A DNA stretch of 64,000 nt from Novipirellula herctigrandis (lineage in GTDB: Bacteria; Planctomycetota; Planctomycetia; Pirellulales; Pirellulaceae): the NCBI GenBank assembly GCA_007859835.1, contig SJPJ01000001.1, forward strand, positions 2,321,771-2,385,770, written 5' to 3'. The notes under the pieces are model-generated. The model was given only the letters and a program-made list of their open reading frames with translations, was not told where the DNA came from and searched no databases. Shown here piece by piece: positions 43,672 to 52,190 of this stretch. Position numbers and translations under genes: made by a program. Within the stretch, counting starts at the first letter, position 1. Each line of letters starts with the position of its first letter.

Positions 43672-43910
43672 AACGCCCGGTTCAATTTTGATTGGCTTCT
43701 CGGACTCTACCGTGACATGCTTGGTTCGATCTGGAGCTGGGCAGGCGAGATCCGATCAACCGAAAAAAACATCCCAGTGAGTCCCAATATCATCGCAGCG
43801 AAGCTTGGGGTGATTGCGATGCAGCCGGATAAATGACAAAACGAAACGGGCGATCTCGTGATCGCAACCGCCGCTGAGTTTCATCACCGCGCGGTTTGGT
43901 TCAAGAAAGT
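43672..43910 (+). pseudogene. Fic gene remnant (second copy of the 2297-2932 gene)
   Basis: Aligns to the middle of the intact Fic gene, with about 25 mismatches in about 225 bases by eye: FDWLLGLYRDMLGS, then WSWAGEIRSTEKN and SPNIIAAKLGVIAM. An AGA-to-TGA change makes a stop at 43834-43836, after which homology continues (LVIATAAEFHHRAVW). It ends just before the catalytic HPFxxGNGR. Both the Xre partner and the 5' third are missing. Confidence 0.93.
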
Positions 43911-45353
43911 TATCGACAGGGGAGGCAACTGCAGGTCCATGGCGTCTTTGTCTGTTCTGACGCTCGGGGATGTCTCGTATACGGGCGCACGATCGTCGGG
44001 CGACTTCCCCAGGAAGACCGTTCGCTGAAAAGTCCTGCTCTGCTCAGAGTCGTTTCGAAGCTTGATGGCAACCTGTTCCGAGTCCGTATTCTTGTTCAAC
44101 AGGAACAAATTCAGTTGGCGGCCCGTTGCGTCTGCCGTGGCATATGCACGAACGTCTCCGGATACCCGAGTGCATTCGAGCATCCGCTGAAGCATTGAGC
44201 GATTCACCAGTCGAACGATTTCACCCGTCGGTTTCCGTTCGTTACTATCCACCCGGAGAAGGACTCCGACGTCGCTGTTCGAATCGCGCGGGCCGCTCCA
44301 TGGGCTGTGAGCGCCCCAGTAGTAGACGTACGAGACGTTCTTCACCGCAAGTTCGTTCATCAGCACTTCAAACCACCACAGAGCCTTGTACGTATTGTTG
44401 ATCCGTCCCAGGGTCTCATTCGCGGGCGTTACACCAGTTTCGGTAATGACGATCTCCATCTCCGGGTTCGCCGAACGGGTCACCGCATGTTGCATCTTTT
44501 CGACGTTGGGGATGAACTGCTCATCGCACTGTTTCCAGAGCGTGTAGCTGGCGCACTTCTTCTGATAGGCGTACATGTATTGGTGACAGGATACGAAATC
44601 GATGAGATCAGGCGATCGGGAAACAATCGCGTCGAAGTAGCTCGTGCTGCTAAGAATTCCAGGACCGACGCGGATGGAAGGATCCACCTCCTTCATCACC
44701 TTCACGAAATCGAGGTAACAGTCGACATATTCCTTCGGCGTCATCCGATCTTTGTGGTGGTCCACCTCGTTTCCGATTTGCCAGTAGGCGACATGGTAGT
44801 TCTTGCGTTTTGCGTACTTCACCCACTCGACGGCCGTGGTCTTGAGTTCTTCGTAGGACGGGCCCCCTTTGTATTTGCAGGCGAAAACGTTGACGACGAC
44901 GAGCGGCTCTATCTCCAGCTTCGAGCAGAGCTGCATGTACCCATCGAAATCCATGGCCGATTTGAAGCCGCCTTCACTATCGATCGCCCAGTCCCAGGCT
45001 CCGGGAGCTTGTGACCTGGCCGCAACCTTCGGGCGAAGGCCTTGACTGGTCTCCTCGAAAGGAGGCGTGTGCCAAAGGTAGTTGTCGGCCAAGTGCCCAT
45101 ATGGAAATCGAAGGGATCCGCACCCGAGCTCCTTCACTGCTTCTTCGAAAGACATCGCCCCAGGAGACCGATAGTCGTCATTAGTAAGCAGCCAGCAGAG
45201 ATTCGCCGCCGCCGGTTGCTGCTTGATGTCATCTTTGATCGCATGTTCCATATCGACCGTAATAACGGAAGCGGCCTCTTGTCCATACAGCCTCGCGCTC
45301 AGTGGAGACGTGAACATCGCGACGCCGATAATGATTGAAAATCTAATCGCCAT
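43884..45353 (-). CDS. Secreted glycoside hydrolase, clan GH-A (arabinofuranosidase-like)
   Basis: 489 residues with a signal peptide (about 1-24). The TIM-barrel acid/base motif is WQIGNEVDHH and the nucleophile region IVITETGVTPANE; VGPGILSS and YYWGAH are consistent with GH51/GH39-like enzymes. It probably releases side-chain sugars from plant or algal polysaccharide. The usual C-terminal LPPLSITFL is present, but the last few residues and stop are read antisense from the Fic remnant, so its native 3' end was replaced at a breakpoint near 43907. It still looks functional. Confidence 0.83.
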   Translation of the reverse strand: MAIRFSIIIGVAMFTSPLSARLYGQEAASVITVDMEHAIKDDIKQQPAAANLCWLLTNDDYRSPGAMSFEEAVKELGCGSLRFPYGHLADNYLWHTPPFEETSQGLRPKVAARSQAPGAWDWAIDSEGGFKSAMDFDGYMQLCSKLEIEPLVVVNVFACKYKGGPSYEELKTTAVEWVKYAKRKNYHVAYWQIGNEVDHHKDRMTPKEYVDCYLDFVKVMKEVDPSIRVGPGILSSTSYFDAIVSRSPDLIDFVSCHQYMYAYQKKCASYTLWKQCDEQFIPNVEKMQHAVTRSANPEMEIVITETGVTPANETLGRINNTYKALWWFEVLMNELAVKNVSYVYYWGAHSPWSGPRDSNSDVGVLLRVDSNERKPTGEIVRLVNRSMLQRMLECTRVSGDVRAYATADATGRQLNLFLLNKNTDSEQVAIKLRNDSEQSRTFQRTVFLGKSPDDRAPVYETSPSVRTDKDAMDLQLPPLSITFLNQTAR

Positions 45354-45820
45354 AGTGTGAGCTTTCTGCTTGTTGTCTGTTTTGTGTGGTGGGGTGATAG
45401 GACATTTGGTTGGTTGAAGAAACGACGACTCCGAGCAACAAATCGTAAACTACTTGAGAAGTTGACCCAGGAAAATCGGATCTGGGTTTTCATCGCTTGG
45501 CTTCGATCATTTGCAAGCTCAAACCCCCTAGCCGCATCCTCAAATGAAACCGTATGGGAAAGCAACGGTTTTACATCAATGATGCCTTGCTGCATCAAGC
45601 TGACCGCCATTCCAAATTCTTCATGAAATCGAAATGAGCCCCTCAAATCCAGCTCTTTTACGGTTATCGTTTGCATTGCAATCATCATATCACCACCAAG
45701 CCCCAGTTGCATAACGACACCAGCCGATGCAGGTCCCCGGGCGAGAGCAAACCCAATCCCCTGTGACGAACCCGTGATCAGCGCTGTTTTGTTTGTGAGA
45801 TCGAACAACTGTTTTGACAT
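45299..45820 (-). pseudogene. gluconate/idonate dehydrogenase deletion fusion
   Basis: Starts MSKQLFDLTNKTALITGSSQ, then GIGFALARG, the N-terminal NAD-binding turn of a gluconate 5-dehydrogenase (SDR, IdnO type). At about residue 30 it jumps to AGVVMQLGLGGDMM and RGSFRFHEEF...ANDRSQAMKTQIRFS, the C-terminal end of a zinc L-idonate 5-dehydrogenase (IdnD type). A deletion has joined two neighbouring genes of one pathway. The native stop is lost and the frame runs on into the hydrolase gene. No active site remains. Confidence 0.88.
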
Positions 45821-45844
45821 ACCAACTTTCTGATGCTGAGAAGA

Positions 45845-45876
45845 GCTGCATTTGCATCAGTTCATTTCGCCGGATG
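45845..45876. repeat. 32-bp direct repeat, left copy
   Basis: GCTGCATTTGCATCAGTTCA then TTTCGCCGGATG. Same orientation and 29/32 identical to 49807-49838. The two copies flank the GH116 gene. Confidence 0.85.
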
Positions 45877-45881
45877 CCGGT

Positions 45882-46183
45882 TCAACGCCGGCGGAAGGCC
45901 ACCGTGTCCTGGAGCGGGAATTGGCCAGTACAATCTTGAGCGATTCGTTTGCAACGTGCTGGCGGATGTCGAGGATAAAGAATCCGAAATACCGCTAACC
46001 TTCCGGAAGCAATGGAGCGATCTGGACGAACGACTGCAACAGAGGCGATTGCCAGATGTCATTGAACGAGTCGTTTTCAATCACGATTCTGGCGAAATCA
46101 CGATCGAAACGATCGATGAGCTTTCGGAAGTCTTTGAAATTGACAGCAGGCAGACAGATCAGCCTCGGTTCAGGTGCATCTAA
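45882..46183 (+). pseudogene. serine recombinase C-terminal fragment
   Basis: The frame reads GRPPCPGAGIGQYNLERFV, then LPDVIERVVFNHDSGEITIE, the zinc-ribbon/coiled-coil C-terminal end of large serine recombinases (CPG...LE..V; IERV.....G). No catalytic domain precedes it; homology begins right after the left 32-bp repeat. Stop TAA at 46181. Related in origin to the DUF2924 remnant at 42800. Confidence 0.65.
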
Positions 46184-46301
46184 TCGCCGGACAAGTGGAA
46201 GCAGCGGACGGTTTCCATTTCTCTTGGCCTTCACCGGGGAAGCAAATCAGTATCAGTTATCGTTTCTCCTTACTTCCCATTCGGGGAGTTTCATTTGCAG
46301 C

Positions 46302-49300
46302 TCACTCTAAAGTAATCACCAGCTCCTGCCCCGTGGCAATTCGAACGGGGGCCTTGAGCTGAACCACGGCGGTGCCTTGATTCATTTGTACGGTTGCGTT
46401 CACCCTCTTTCCATTACAGATGACGGCAACCTGCTTCCTATCCATGCCCTGCGGATCCAGACGTATTGTTTGCAGGGACAGGCTACCGCTGCTCAGCCTT
46501 AGCGTGGCCTGCATCTGTTTCTGGCCAATCGTTTGGCTATACGTGCCCCATCCTTCTGCGGCTGTGAATGCGGCACGGAAATCTTCCGGAGTCAGACGCG
46601 GCGCAAAACCGATCTCGCCCTTCGGACCGTGGTATTCAAACCCGCACACGCCTAAGAAAACGCCGTAGGCGGCCATTGCCCGCGAATAGTGGTCGCCGCA
46701 TTCGATTTCGTTGTAAGGATTTCGTTTTGCTGCACCATAACGATCGTGGATCGCACGAGCCACAGCCAAACCACGTTGTACCGCTTCACTATCCGGTTTG
46801 CCTTCATAGATCATGTGCGATGCAACCTGATATTCGAACCCGGTCATGCACTCGTCAAAATAGCCGCCCGCACCAAGCCAAGTTTTGAAGTCTTCTTTGC
46901 GGCGTTCCATCCCCGGCACGGCGACGTCACTACCGCCTTGGGGCCAAGCGGTCATAATCATACCGGCCTCACCCACATCCGCATAAACACGTGCTCCCTT
47001 GATAAAGGTGTGCTTGCGGGCATAGCCTCCGGCATCCGGAGTGAAATTATATTTCCAAAGCGCGTTGAGCGCGGAATCAGTTTCCTGCTTCGGCAACACA
47101 CGGGGCAACCCAACCTGCCATGCCCATGACTGACCGAGAACTTGATCGATATGGCTCCCGACATTGGTATTGATCCGATCGAAATTGGGCGGCCGATGAA
47201 TGAAGTATTCACCGTTGTAAACTTGTTCAACGATATTTTTCATACCGCGATCCGCCACGTCCGTACAGGTCTTGGCAAACGCGTCATCCCCCATCTCCTC
47301 GGCCATCTGGGATCCGGCACGCAGGGCCGCGCAATACAACGACGAAATCCACCCCATCGGCCCATCCCAGGACGCATCAAGCGTGTGCCGCTGAGAGCCT
47401 TCCAGCACACCCTGTTGCTCAGGGTCTTGCCGAAGAAGGTATTCAATGGCCTTCTTCGTCTTTGGCCAAACGCGTTTGAGAAACTCTGGATCGGCGGACA
47501 TCTGGTGTTCACGCAAGGTGCGCAGAATCGTGCCCGCCTGTCCATCGGTCGCTGCAGATTTACCGCGTTGCCCCCGGTAGGCAATGCCTCCACTGCCGTT
47601 CATCGCAACACCGTAGTCCACATGCTCGCGTAAATATCGCTCGAACTCCGGGAAAATCCGCCCCATCCCCTGCGCATAACTCCAAACGTGAGTACAAGTT
47701 CCCGGGCAAGAATCAACGCCTTCCCACCCCCAAGGGCGACCGTTGTCAAACCAATGAAAGGTCTGAGTCGCCAAACAGTTGATCGGAATAAATGTGCGAT
47801 CCAACAGCCAGTGAGGCAGCGTTGAGTCATACCAGGTTTGGTTCCAACGTCGGGTCCCGCCTGCCAGTCGGTCAAAATCTTTTTCAATTTTCTGAGCGAC
47901 GTCGGCAGCACTGGAAAACAACGGTGCATAGTGACGGTTAATCGTAGAAAAATCCTCGACCACAGCCATGTCTCGAGACTGTCCCTCCTTCTTTTGATGC
48001 AGAGGGAAATACCAAGTCAGCAAAAACTGAACTTGGCGACTCTCACCGGCAGCCAACGTCAACGATTGCCCTAACGTCCCCACCAGCGGCTTGTCGAGTG
48101 CATGTGAAACCGAACCAGCTTGTTCAGACGCTTGCTCAAACGTTTTAGTAAATGCCTCTTGGCTTAACGGCAGCTTGGCCTCTGGCGCTCCGAGGAGCCC
48201 GTCGCGGGCCGGGTCGCGGGCCGGGTCGATCAAGCTGAGCGCCATCGAACCGTAGCCATGATGCGTTTCGAGTCCTTTCCCCGCGGCGGGCTCAACGGTT
48301 TGGTGGAGTGTCACAAGGCCCTGCTGTTGGATGAGGGTATTGCGCCGCTGCCCCCGATCTGCCACGTCATCATACGGACACGTGGCATTCTGCAACCAAC
48401 CCATCAAATCCACTTCGACGGGTTCCTTGGCGGTGTTCGTAACGGTGTAAGCCAACACAGTCGCCGGTAGCGATGAGTCCTTCGCGCTCAATGGTATAAA
48501 CGGAGAAAAGGCCTCCAACTCAACCTGTACCGGACATTGCGGATCCGCGTACGTGACACGACCGATCGGATACTCACCACGAAAGGTAACCCCCGGAAAA
48601 CCCTGCGAATCGAGCGAACGTACTTCGACGGCATCTTTCTGCTTGATCCGAATGGCAAAGCCCTGCTCTACGTCGGCGCCATTGCGTTGACTATAAGTGC
48701 CGGTTTTGGAATCGACCGGTTCGGTATAGTGGCCGTTCATGGTCATTAAGCTGAGCTTGAGACCGCCAACGTTTTCACGTGTGTAGTTGCTCTTAAAAAT
48801 ATCCCACAACCAGAGGCGGCCATCTCCTGAAAGATAAAGCTGTCCACAGCCAATGCCCCCAATCGGCAACCCGACGTAATTCAGCTCATTTCCACTGAAC
48901 ACCTCGGGCGTACCGCGGGTAGAGAGAGCCTTTATCCATTCCGCCGACAGATTTTTATCCTCTGGGATCACCGGAAGAACTGGCTTCACTCTGACTTTTA
49001 CGGCAAGCGCGTCCCCGCCCTTTCTAAAATCATCAAACGTAATGTGCCCCCATCCCCCGGTGCCGCGATCGACGATTTTCAGAAACACCTCTTCTCCAAC
49101 CAACTCGGGGATACTCCAAACAATCCGCTCCATTTCTTGAGCGTTACCGCCGGTTTCCCGCCGTACCTCCGTCCCGTCCTCGGTACAGAGCGCCACGTAA
49201 ACGCCGCGACTTCCACCGCCGACCAGAAAGTTGACACGGGCCGAGGTTACTTTAAACGTGTCGGAACGTAACTCTCCGACATACGCATCGCTCTTGGTTC

Positions 49301-49568
49301 CTGACGGCCCATCAAGCGTGGAAAGATGCCACTTTCCCTGGTGATTGTACGGCTCTTTACTACCATGAAACGTCGCACGGTCGGAAACGATTTCGCCAAA
49401 CTTCCCGGACACAAACTTCCAGCCCGTTAGGTCTCCGCTCTCAAAATCAAATAGAGCTGCTTCGTCATCGACCACAGGCTCCATTGCGACAGCTTGGTTG
49501 ATCATTGCGAACAAACTGCCCGCCAACACAAGCAGGATTCTTCTTGTCATCGTGTTTTTCATTTTCAT
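46302..49568 (-). CDS. Secreted GH116-family glycoside hydrolase
   Basis: 1088 residues. Signal peptide (RILLVLAGSLFAMINQAVA) and a beta-sandwich carbohydrate-binding-like region (about 35-190) precede the GH116 region: GIGCGQLYLSGDGRLWLWD, GWEGVDSCPGTCTHVW, TDGQAG, and NPYNEIECGDHYSRAMAAYG, which is diagnostic for GH116 / GBA2-type enzymes. These cleave beta-glucosides or related linkages. It lies between two copies of a 32-bp direct repeat and among broken genes, so the block appears to have been acquired or rearranged as a unit. It is intact. Confidence 0.92.
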   Translation of the reverse strand: MKMKNTMTRRILLVLAGSLFAMINQAVAMEPVVDDEAALFDFESGDLTGWKFVSGKFGEIVSDRATFHGSKEPYNHQGKWHLSTLDGPSGTKSDAYVGELRSDTFKVTSARVNFLVGGGSRGVYVALCTEDGTEVRRETGGNAQEMERIVWSIPELVGEEVFLKIVDRGTGGWGHITFDDFRKGGDALAVKVRVKPVLPVIPEDKNLSAEWIKALSTRGTPEVFSGNELNYVGLPIGGIGCGQLYLSGDGRLWLWDIFKSNYTRENVGGLKLSLMTMNGHYTEPVDSKTGTYSQRNGADVEQGFAIRIKQKDAVEVRSLDSQGFPGVTFRGEYPIGRVTYADPQCPVQVELEAFSPFIPLSAKDSSLPATVLAYTVTNTAKEPVEVDLMGWLQNATCPYDDVADRGQRRNTLIQQQGLVTLHQTVEPAAGKGLETHHGYGSMALSLIDPARDPARDGLLGAPEAKLPLSQEAFTKTFEQASEQAGSVSHALDKPLVGTLGQSLTLAAGESRQVQFLLTWYFPLHQKKEGQSRDMAVVEDFSTINRHYAPLFSSAADVAQKIEKDFDRLAGGTRRWNQTWYDSTLPHWLLDRTFIPINCLATQTFHWFDNGRPWGWEGVDSCPGTCTHVWSYAQGMGRIFPEFERYLREHVDYGVAMNGSGGIAYRGQRGKSAATDGQAGTILRTLREHQMSADPEFLKRVWPKTKKAIEYLLRQDPEQQGVLEGSQRHTLDASWDGPMGWISSLYCAALRAGSQMAEEMGDDAFAKTCTDVADRGMKNIVEQVYNGEYFIHRPPNFDRINTNVGSHIDQVLGQSWAWQVGLPRVLPKQETDSALNALWKYNFTPDAGGYARKHTFIKGARVYADVGEAGMIMTAWPQGGSDVAVPGMERRKEDFKTWLGAGGYFDECMTGFEYQVASHMIYEGKPDSEAVQRGLAVARAIHDRYGAAKRNPYNEIECGDHYSRAMAAYGVFLGVCGFEYHGPKGEIGFAPRLTPEDFRAAFTAAEGWGTYSQTIGQKQMQATLRLSSGSLSLQTIRLDPQGMDRKQVAVICNGKRVNATVQMNQGTAVVQLKAPVRIATGQELVITLE

Positions 49569-49822
49569 CTTATTATTCCACCCCTTGAACGAAATGGGTT
49601 CATCGTCGAACGAACAGCACCGTGAAAAGAACTGGCAACGCTGCCGCCAATGTAGAACCGCACTCCAAGAGTTTGCAGCAAACGGGCAACTGGCCCCAAC
49701 GCGAGCACCAAGTCGTCGGTGTCAGACAAGTTCATGACTCGCTCGGTCGGAGACATGCGCCGCAACCCCTCAAGCTGAACCGCCAAAGCTTCATCGGATG
49801 TGTAGGGCTGCATTTGCATCAC
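49565..49822 (-). pseudogene. nucleotidyltransferase N-terminal fragment
   Basis: From ATG 49822 (MMQMQPYTSDEALAV) the frame reaches ALGPVARLLQTLGVRFYIGG and SVASSFHGAVRSTM, the start of a pol-beta-type nucleotidyltransferase up to the GGS signature. The catalytic DxD that should follow is replaced at a breakpoint near 49620 by unrelated sequence before the GH116 start. Inactive. Confidence 0.8.
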
Positions 49823-49838
49823 TTCATTTTACCGGATG
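49807..49838. repeat. 32-bp direct repeat, right copy
   Basis: GCTGCATTTGCATCACTTCA then TTTTACCGGATG. It covers the start codons of the nucleotidyltransferase fragment; the left copy at 45845 has the same start-codon context (ATGCAAATGCAGC read leftward). Confidence 0.85.
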
Positions 49839-49889
49839 AGGGAACTGAAACGAAGTGCTGGAATGACAGTTCGATCACCGGTTTACTGG

Positions 49890-50438
49890 TTAACGAAAAC
49901 GGTTTGCACCTAGCCGCTTCATGCTGCTGCGAACCAGAAAATGAGCGATAGAACTTTTTGGCATATAACCTTGAGGTCCTATCGAACAGAGACACCTGAG
50001 ACAATTGGCCGAGACAGCAACCAACTCAGTATAGGTGAACGTGGTAGAGAACTTCAGCGCGAGGTCCAGCCCTGGCAGGCTTTCAATGTTAAGGCCCCCA
50101 ATTTCGATACTAGGAGTCTTGATCCCACGGTGCTGCGGTGTCGTTAACAGGTCGACCGCAACATCTTTGTCTAAGCCAGGAACTGAGTACAGGTATTGGG
50201 TCGGAGTTGGCTTTTTTGATTTGGTGTAACCGCTTTGTAGAAGATGATCGTGCAAGTTGACTTCGGGTGGGAACGAATCGGGATCCAACACCATGTCGAC
50301 GTCAATCGAGCCCGTGTGTCCTTGCTTGGGATAGTGCAGATCGGGTACCCAACCACCAACGATGACCAGCTCACCACACTCAGAAATTGTCTTGATCGCT
50401 TGATACATGACTCGAAAGGCAGCTTCTTCAGGTTTCAT
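49890..50438 (-). CDS. AbiEii-like nucleotidyltransferase, probably 3'-truncated
   Basis: 182 residues; ATG overlaps the upstream stop (ATGA, 50435-50438). The catalytic signature is LVIVGGWVPDLHYP...GSIDVDMVLD (GG...DxD), followed by YLYSVPGLDKDVAVDLL. Homologs continue about 100-150 residues past LALKFSTTFTYTE. Here a breakpoint near 50035 adds an unrelated tail. AbiEii-type toxins add nucleotides to tRNA or other targets. The catalytic core is present, but the missing C-terminal half makes activity doubtful. Confidence 0.72.
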   Translation of the reverse strand: MKPEEAAFRVMYQAIKTISECGELVIVGGWVPDLHYPKQGHTGSIDVDMVLDPDSFPPEVNLHDHLLQSGYTKSKKPTPTQYLYSVPGLDKDVAVDLLTTPQHRGIKTPSIEIGGLNIESLPGLDLALKFSTTFTYTELVAVSANCLRCLCSIGPQGYMPKSSIAHFLVRSSMKRLGANRFR

Positions 50439-51529
50439 TCCAAACTCCTTGCTGCATGATCCGCCGATTCAAGACTTGGTCCTAAATGCTCGTCGTAGAT
50501 TGCCATCGCTGCTTCTTCTCCGCGGCCTTCTAATGTCATCAGGTCCAAGTAGGTCTGCAGATGCGAAGTTGTTTCCAACGGTTCTGCCAGTCGTCCACTG
50601 AAGTGGCTTTTGTCTTTGGGAATTCGCAAGATAAGATTTGCACCTGAATCCACCCGTCTCACACCACAGGCTTCACGAAGCGACGCCAGAGTGTCCGCTT
50701 GGAGCGCTTCTGCGGACACCAGAAAGCTAGAGATCGAATATCGAACTTCGGGAGCCAACCGCCAGGCGGCTGAGAAATGTGAAAGGGCGTGTTCAATTTT
50801 GGCGTGAGCGAACCACGCGGCTAGTTTGGATTCAACGGCTTCTACATCGCCGCGAACATAGAACCCATTTTCTTTTGGCTTGTCGGTGCGATAGTGCTGC
50901 ACCCAATCCTGCAGCAATGCCTCGGATCGCTTCAGAAACAGTTGACGGTCATGCATGACTGCGTACCCTTCGTCGATCATCGACTTCTTGATTCGCGACA
51001 TCAGGCCCCCGCTGATTCTCACGTCTCTGTGCTCCGCCAATTCGCCAAGTCGCCAACCACGCGATGGTTCATGCAGCATGACACGAACGACTCGACTCGA
51101 TTTGGGCGAGAAGACGTTCAGCCTGCCAGACATCGTTTTGCCAAACGGATTACGAACGCCAGATCGAGAAACGTAAATGCCGAATTCCGGGAATACCAAG
51201 TGACAGTTACCGGCAAAGTCGACCAAGGAGACTTCATATTCCTTGGCGATTTTCGCTGTTCGATCAGATACGACCGACGCATACAAAACTGGCTCAGCCT
51301 TCGCCTGTTGGCTCTCGTCCCTTAGTCTGCGGAAAACAGCATCGGCGGTGGCCGGGGTGAGACGCTGGTAAGTGAATACGTGCAGATGCATCGTCCGTCT
51401 GGCAGGACCCATGATTCGGTAGTCGCGTCCAGAGTTTGACCCAGACTGGCTGACTTTAATGTCAAACGCCCCAAGCTCTGCAAGGAGTTGTGCCAGCAGT
51501 TTCTCAAAGGGTGGAGGGGCTTGGGCCAT
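50435..51529 (-). CDS. AbiEi-like wHTH antitoxin/regulator
   Basis: 364 residues. The family's architecture is visible: an N-terminal nuclease-fold-like region (HLHVFTYQRLTPATADAVFR; VSLVDFAGNCHLVFPEFGIY), a winged helix (VMLHEPSRGWRLGELAEHRD, then LMSRIKKSMIDEGYAV) and a C-terminal domain. AbiEi proteins repress their operon and neutralise the nucleotidyltransferase partner. Two perfect 16-bp palindromes lie 22 and 88 bp upstream. Intact, although its partner seems truncated. Confidence 0.78.
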   Translation of the reverse strand: MAQAPPPFEKLLAQLLAELGAFDIKVSQSGSNSGRDYRIMGPARRTMHLHVFTYQRLTPATADAVFRRLRDESQQAKAEPVLYASVVSDRTAKIAKEYEVSLVDFAGNCHLVFPEFGIYVSRSGVRNPFGKTMSGRLNVFSPKSSRVVRVMLHEPSRGWRLGELAEHRDVRISGGLMSRIKKSMIDEGYAVMHDRQLFLKRSEALLQDWVQHYRTDKPKENGFYVRGDVEAVESKLAAWFAHAKIEHALSHFSAAWRLAPEVRYSISSFLVSAEALQADTLASLREACGVRRVDSGANLILRIPKDKSHFSGRLAEPLETTSHLQTYLDLMTLEGRGEEAAMAIYDEHLGPSLESADHAARSLE

Positions 51530-51550
51530 GTTTATACCGAAAGAGCGAAG

Positions 51551-51632
51551 TTTACTACGTAGTAAATATAGCTATTTAATTAAAGTCACCAAGGCAAATT
51601 TACTAAAAAGCAGCTCTTTACTACGTAGTAAA
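51551..51632. promoter_or_regulatory. paired operators of the AbiEi-like gene
   Basis: TTTACTACGTAGTAAA, a perfect 16-bp palindrome, occurs at 51551-51566 and again at 51617-51632, with a half site TTTACTA at 51599-51605. Both are upstream of the AbiEi-like start at 51529, in AT-rich sequence, as expected for cooperative autorepression. Confidence 0.8.
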
Positions 51633-51960
51633 GTATCGAATATCCGTAAGCGCAGCCGTTGGAACCGACTTTGCCAAGGGAGAGCAATTGTCCTCTCCGA
51701 CCCTAAGGTTATGACCTTACGAGTTCTCTCGTCGATCCGTTTCAGCCGGCAAATCACGGGTGTTTCTCACAAATGCACGATAACCCAGCGGTCAGAGAGT
51801 TTGAAAGGAGTTGGGTACGCGCGCGACCTCCGAGAGACCTCTTAAACTGAGCAAAACGAAACCTCTCTAGCGAACCGAACACCTTCAAACAATGCAAAAC
51901 ACGCCGTTTTTGAACAAGCGTCCTAATGAACAGCCGAAAACTTCCGGCAGAATCCGACCG
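51633..51960. other. intergenic region before repeat copy C
   Basis: About 330 bp with no supported gene. Shared promoter space for the leftward AbiEi-like gene and degenerate sequence on the left flank of the repeat. Confidence 0.4.
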
Positions 51961-52147
51961 CCGGGTTATGAAGTTTGTGCGAACCGAACTCCTTCCAAAA
52001 GGTCTCTCCGCACAGTTTATCCACAGCGGAACTCTGACCGCCCTCCTACAAAAAAGTGGTAAACCCCAGCGAAAAACACATGTCAGATTCATGCAGACGA
52101 ATGCACGATCACTGCGAAATACTACGACTTCATAACCCAGAAATGAC
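51961..52147 (+). repeat. dispersed repeat, copy C, with terminal inverted repeats
   Basis: Body matches copies A and B (AAAAGGTCTCTCCGCACA, TTATCCACA at 52017-52025, AAAAAAGTGGTAAACCCCAG, CTGCGAAATACTACGACTTC). It is bounded by a perfect 12-bp inverted repeat, GGGTTATGAAGT (51963-51974) and ACTTCATAACCC (52127-52138), giving a 176-bp MITE-like unit. No coding capacity. Confidence 0.88.
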
Positions 52148-52190
52148 GTCGCCCAACTCGCCGGGTTTCGTTTCCCTGACACGAACATGC

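Noticed and set aside
31605-43836. UGA read as an amino acid (three in-frame TGA codons)
   Set aside because: The TGAs replace unrelated residues (Trp in one, Arg in another), all in genes already damaged, and many intact genes here end with TGA. Nonsense mutations explain them better.
4180-52025. replication origin suggested by TTATCCACA
   Set aside because: One box per copy, 16-32 kb apart, with no dnaA/dnaN/gidA neighbours and no AT-rich cluster.
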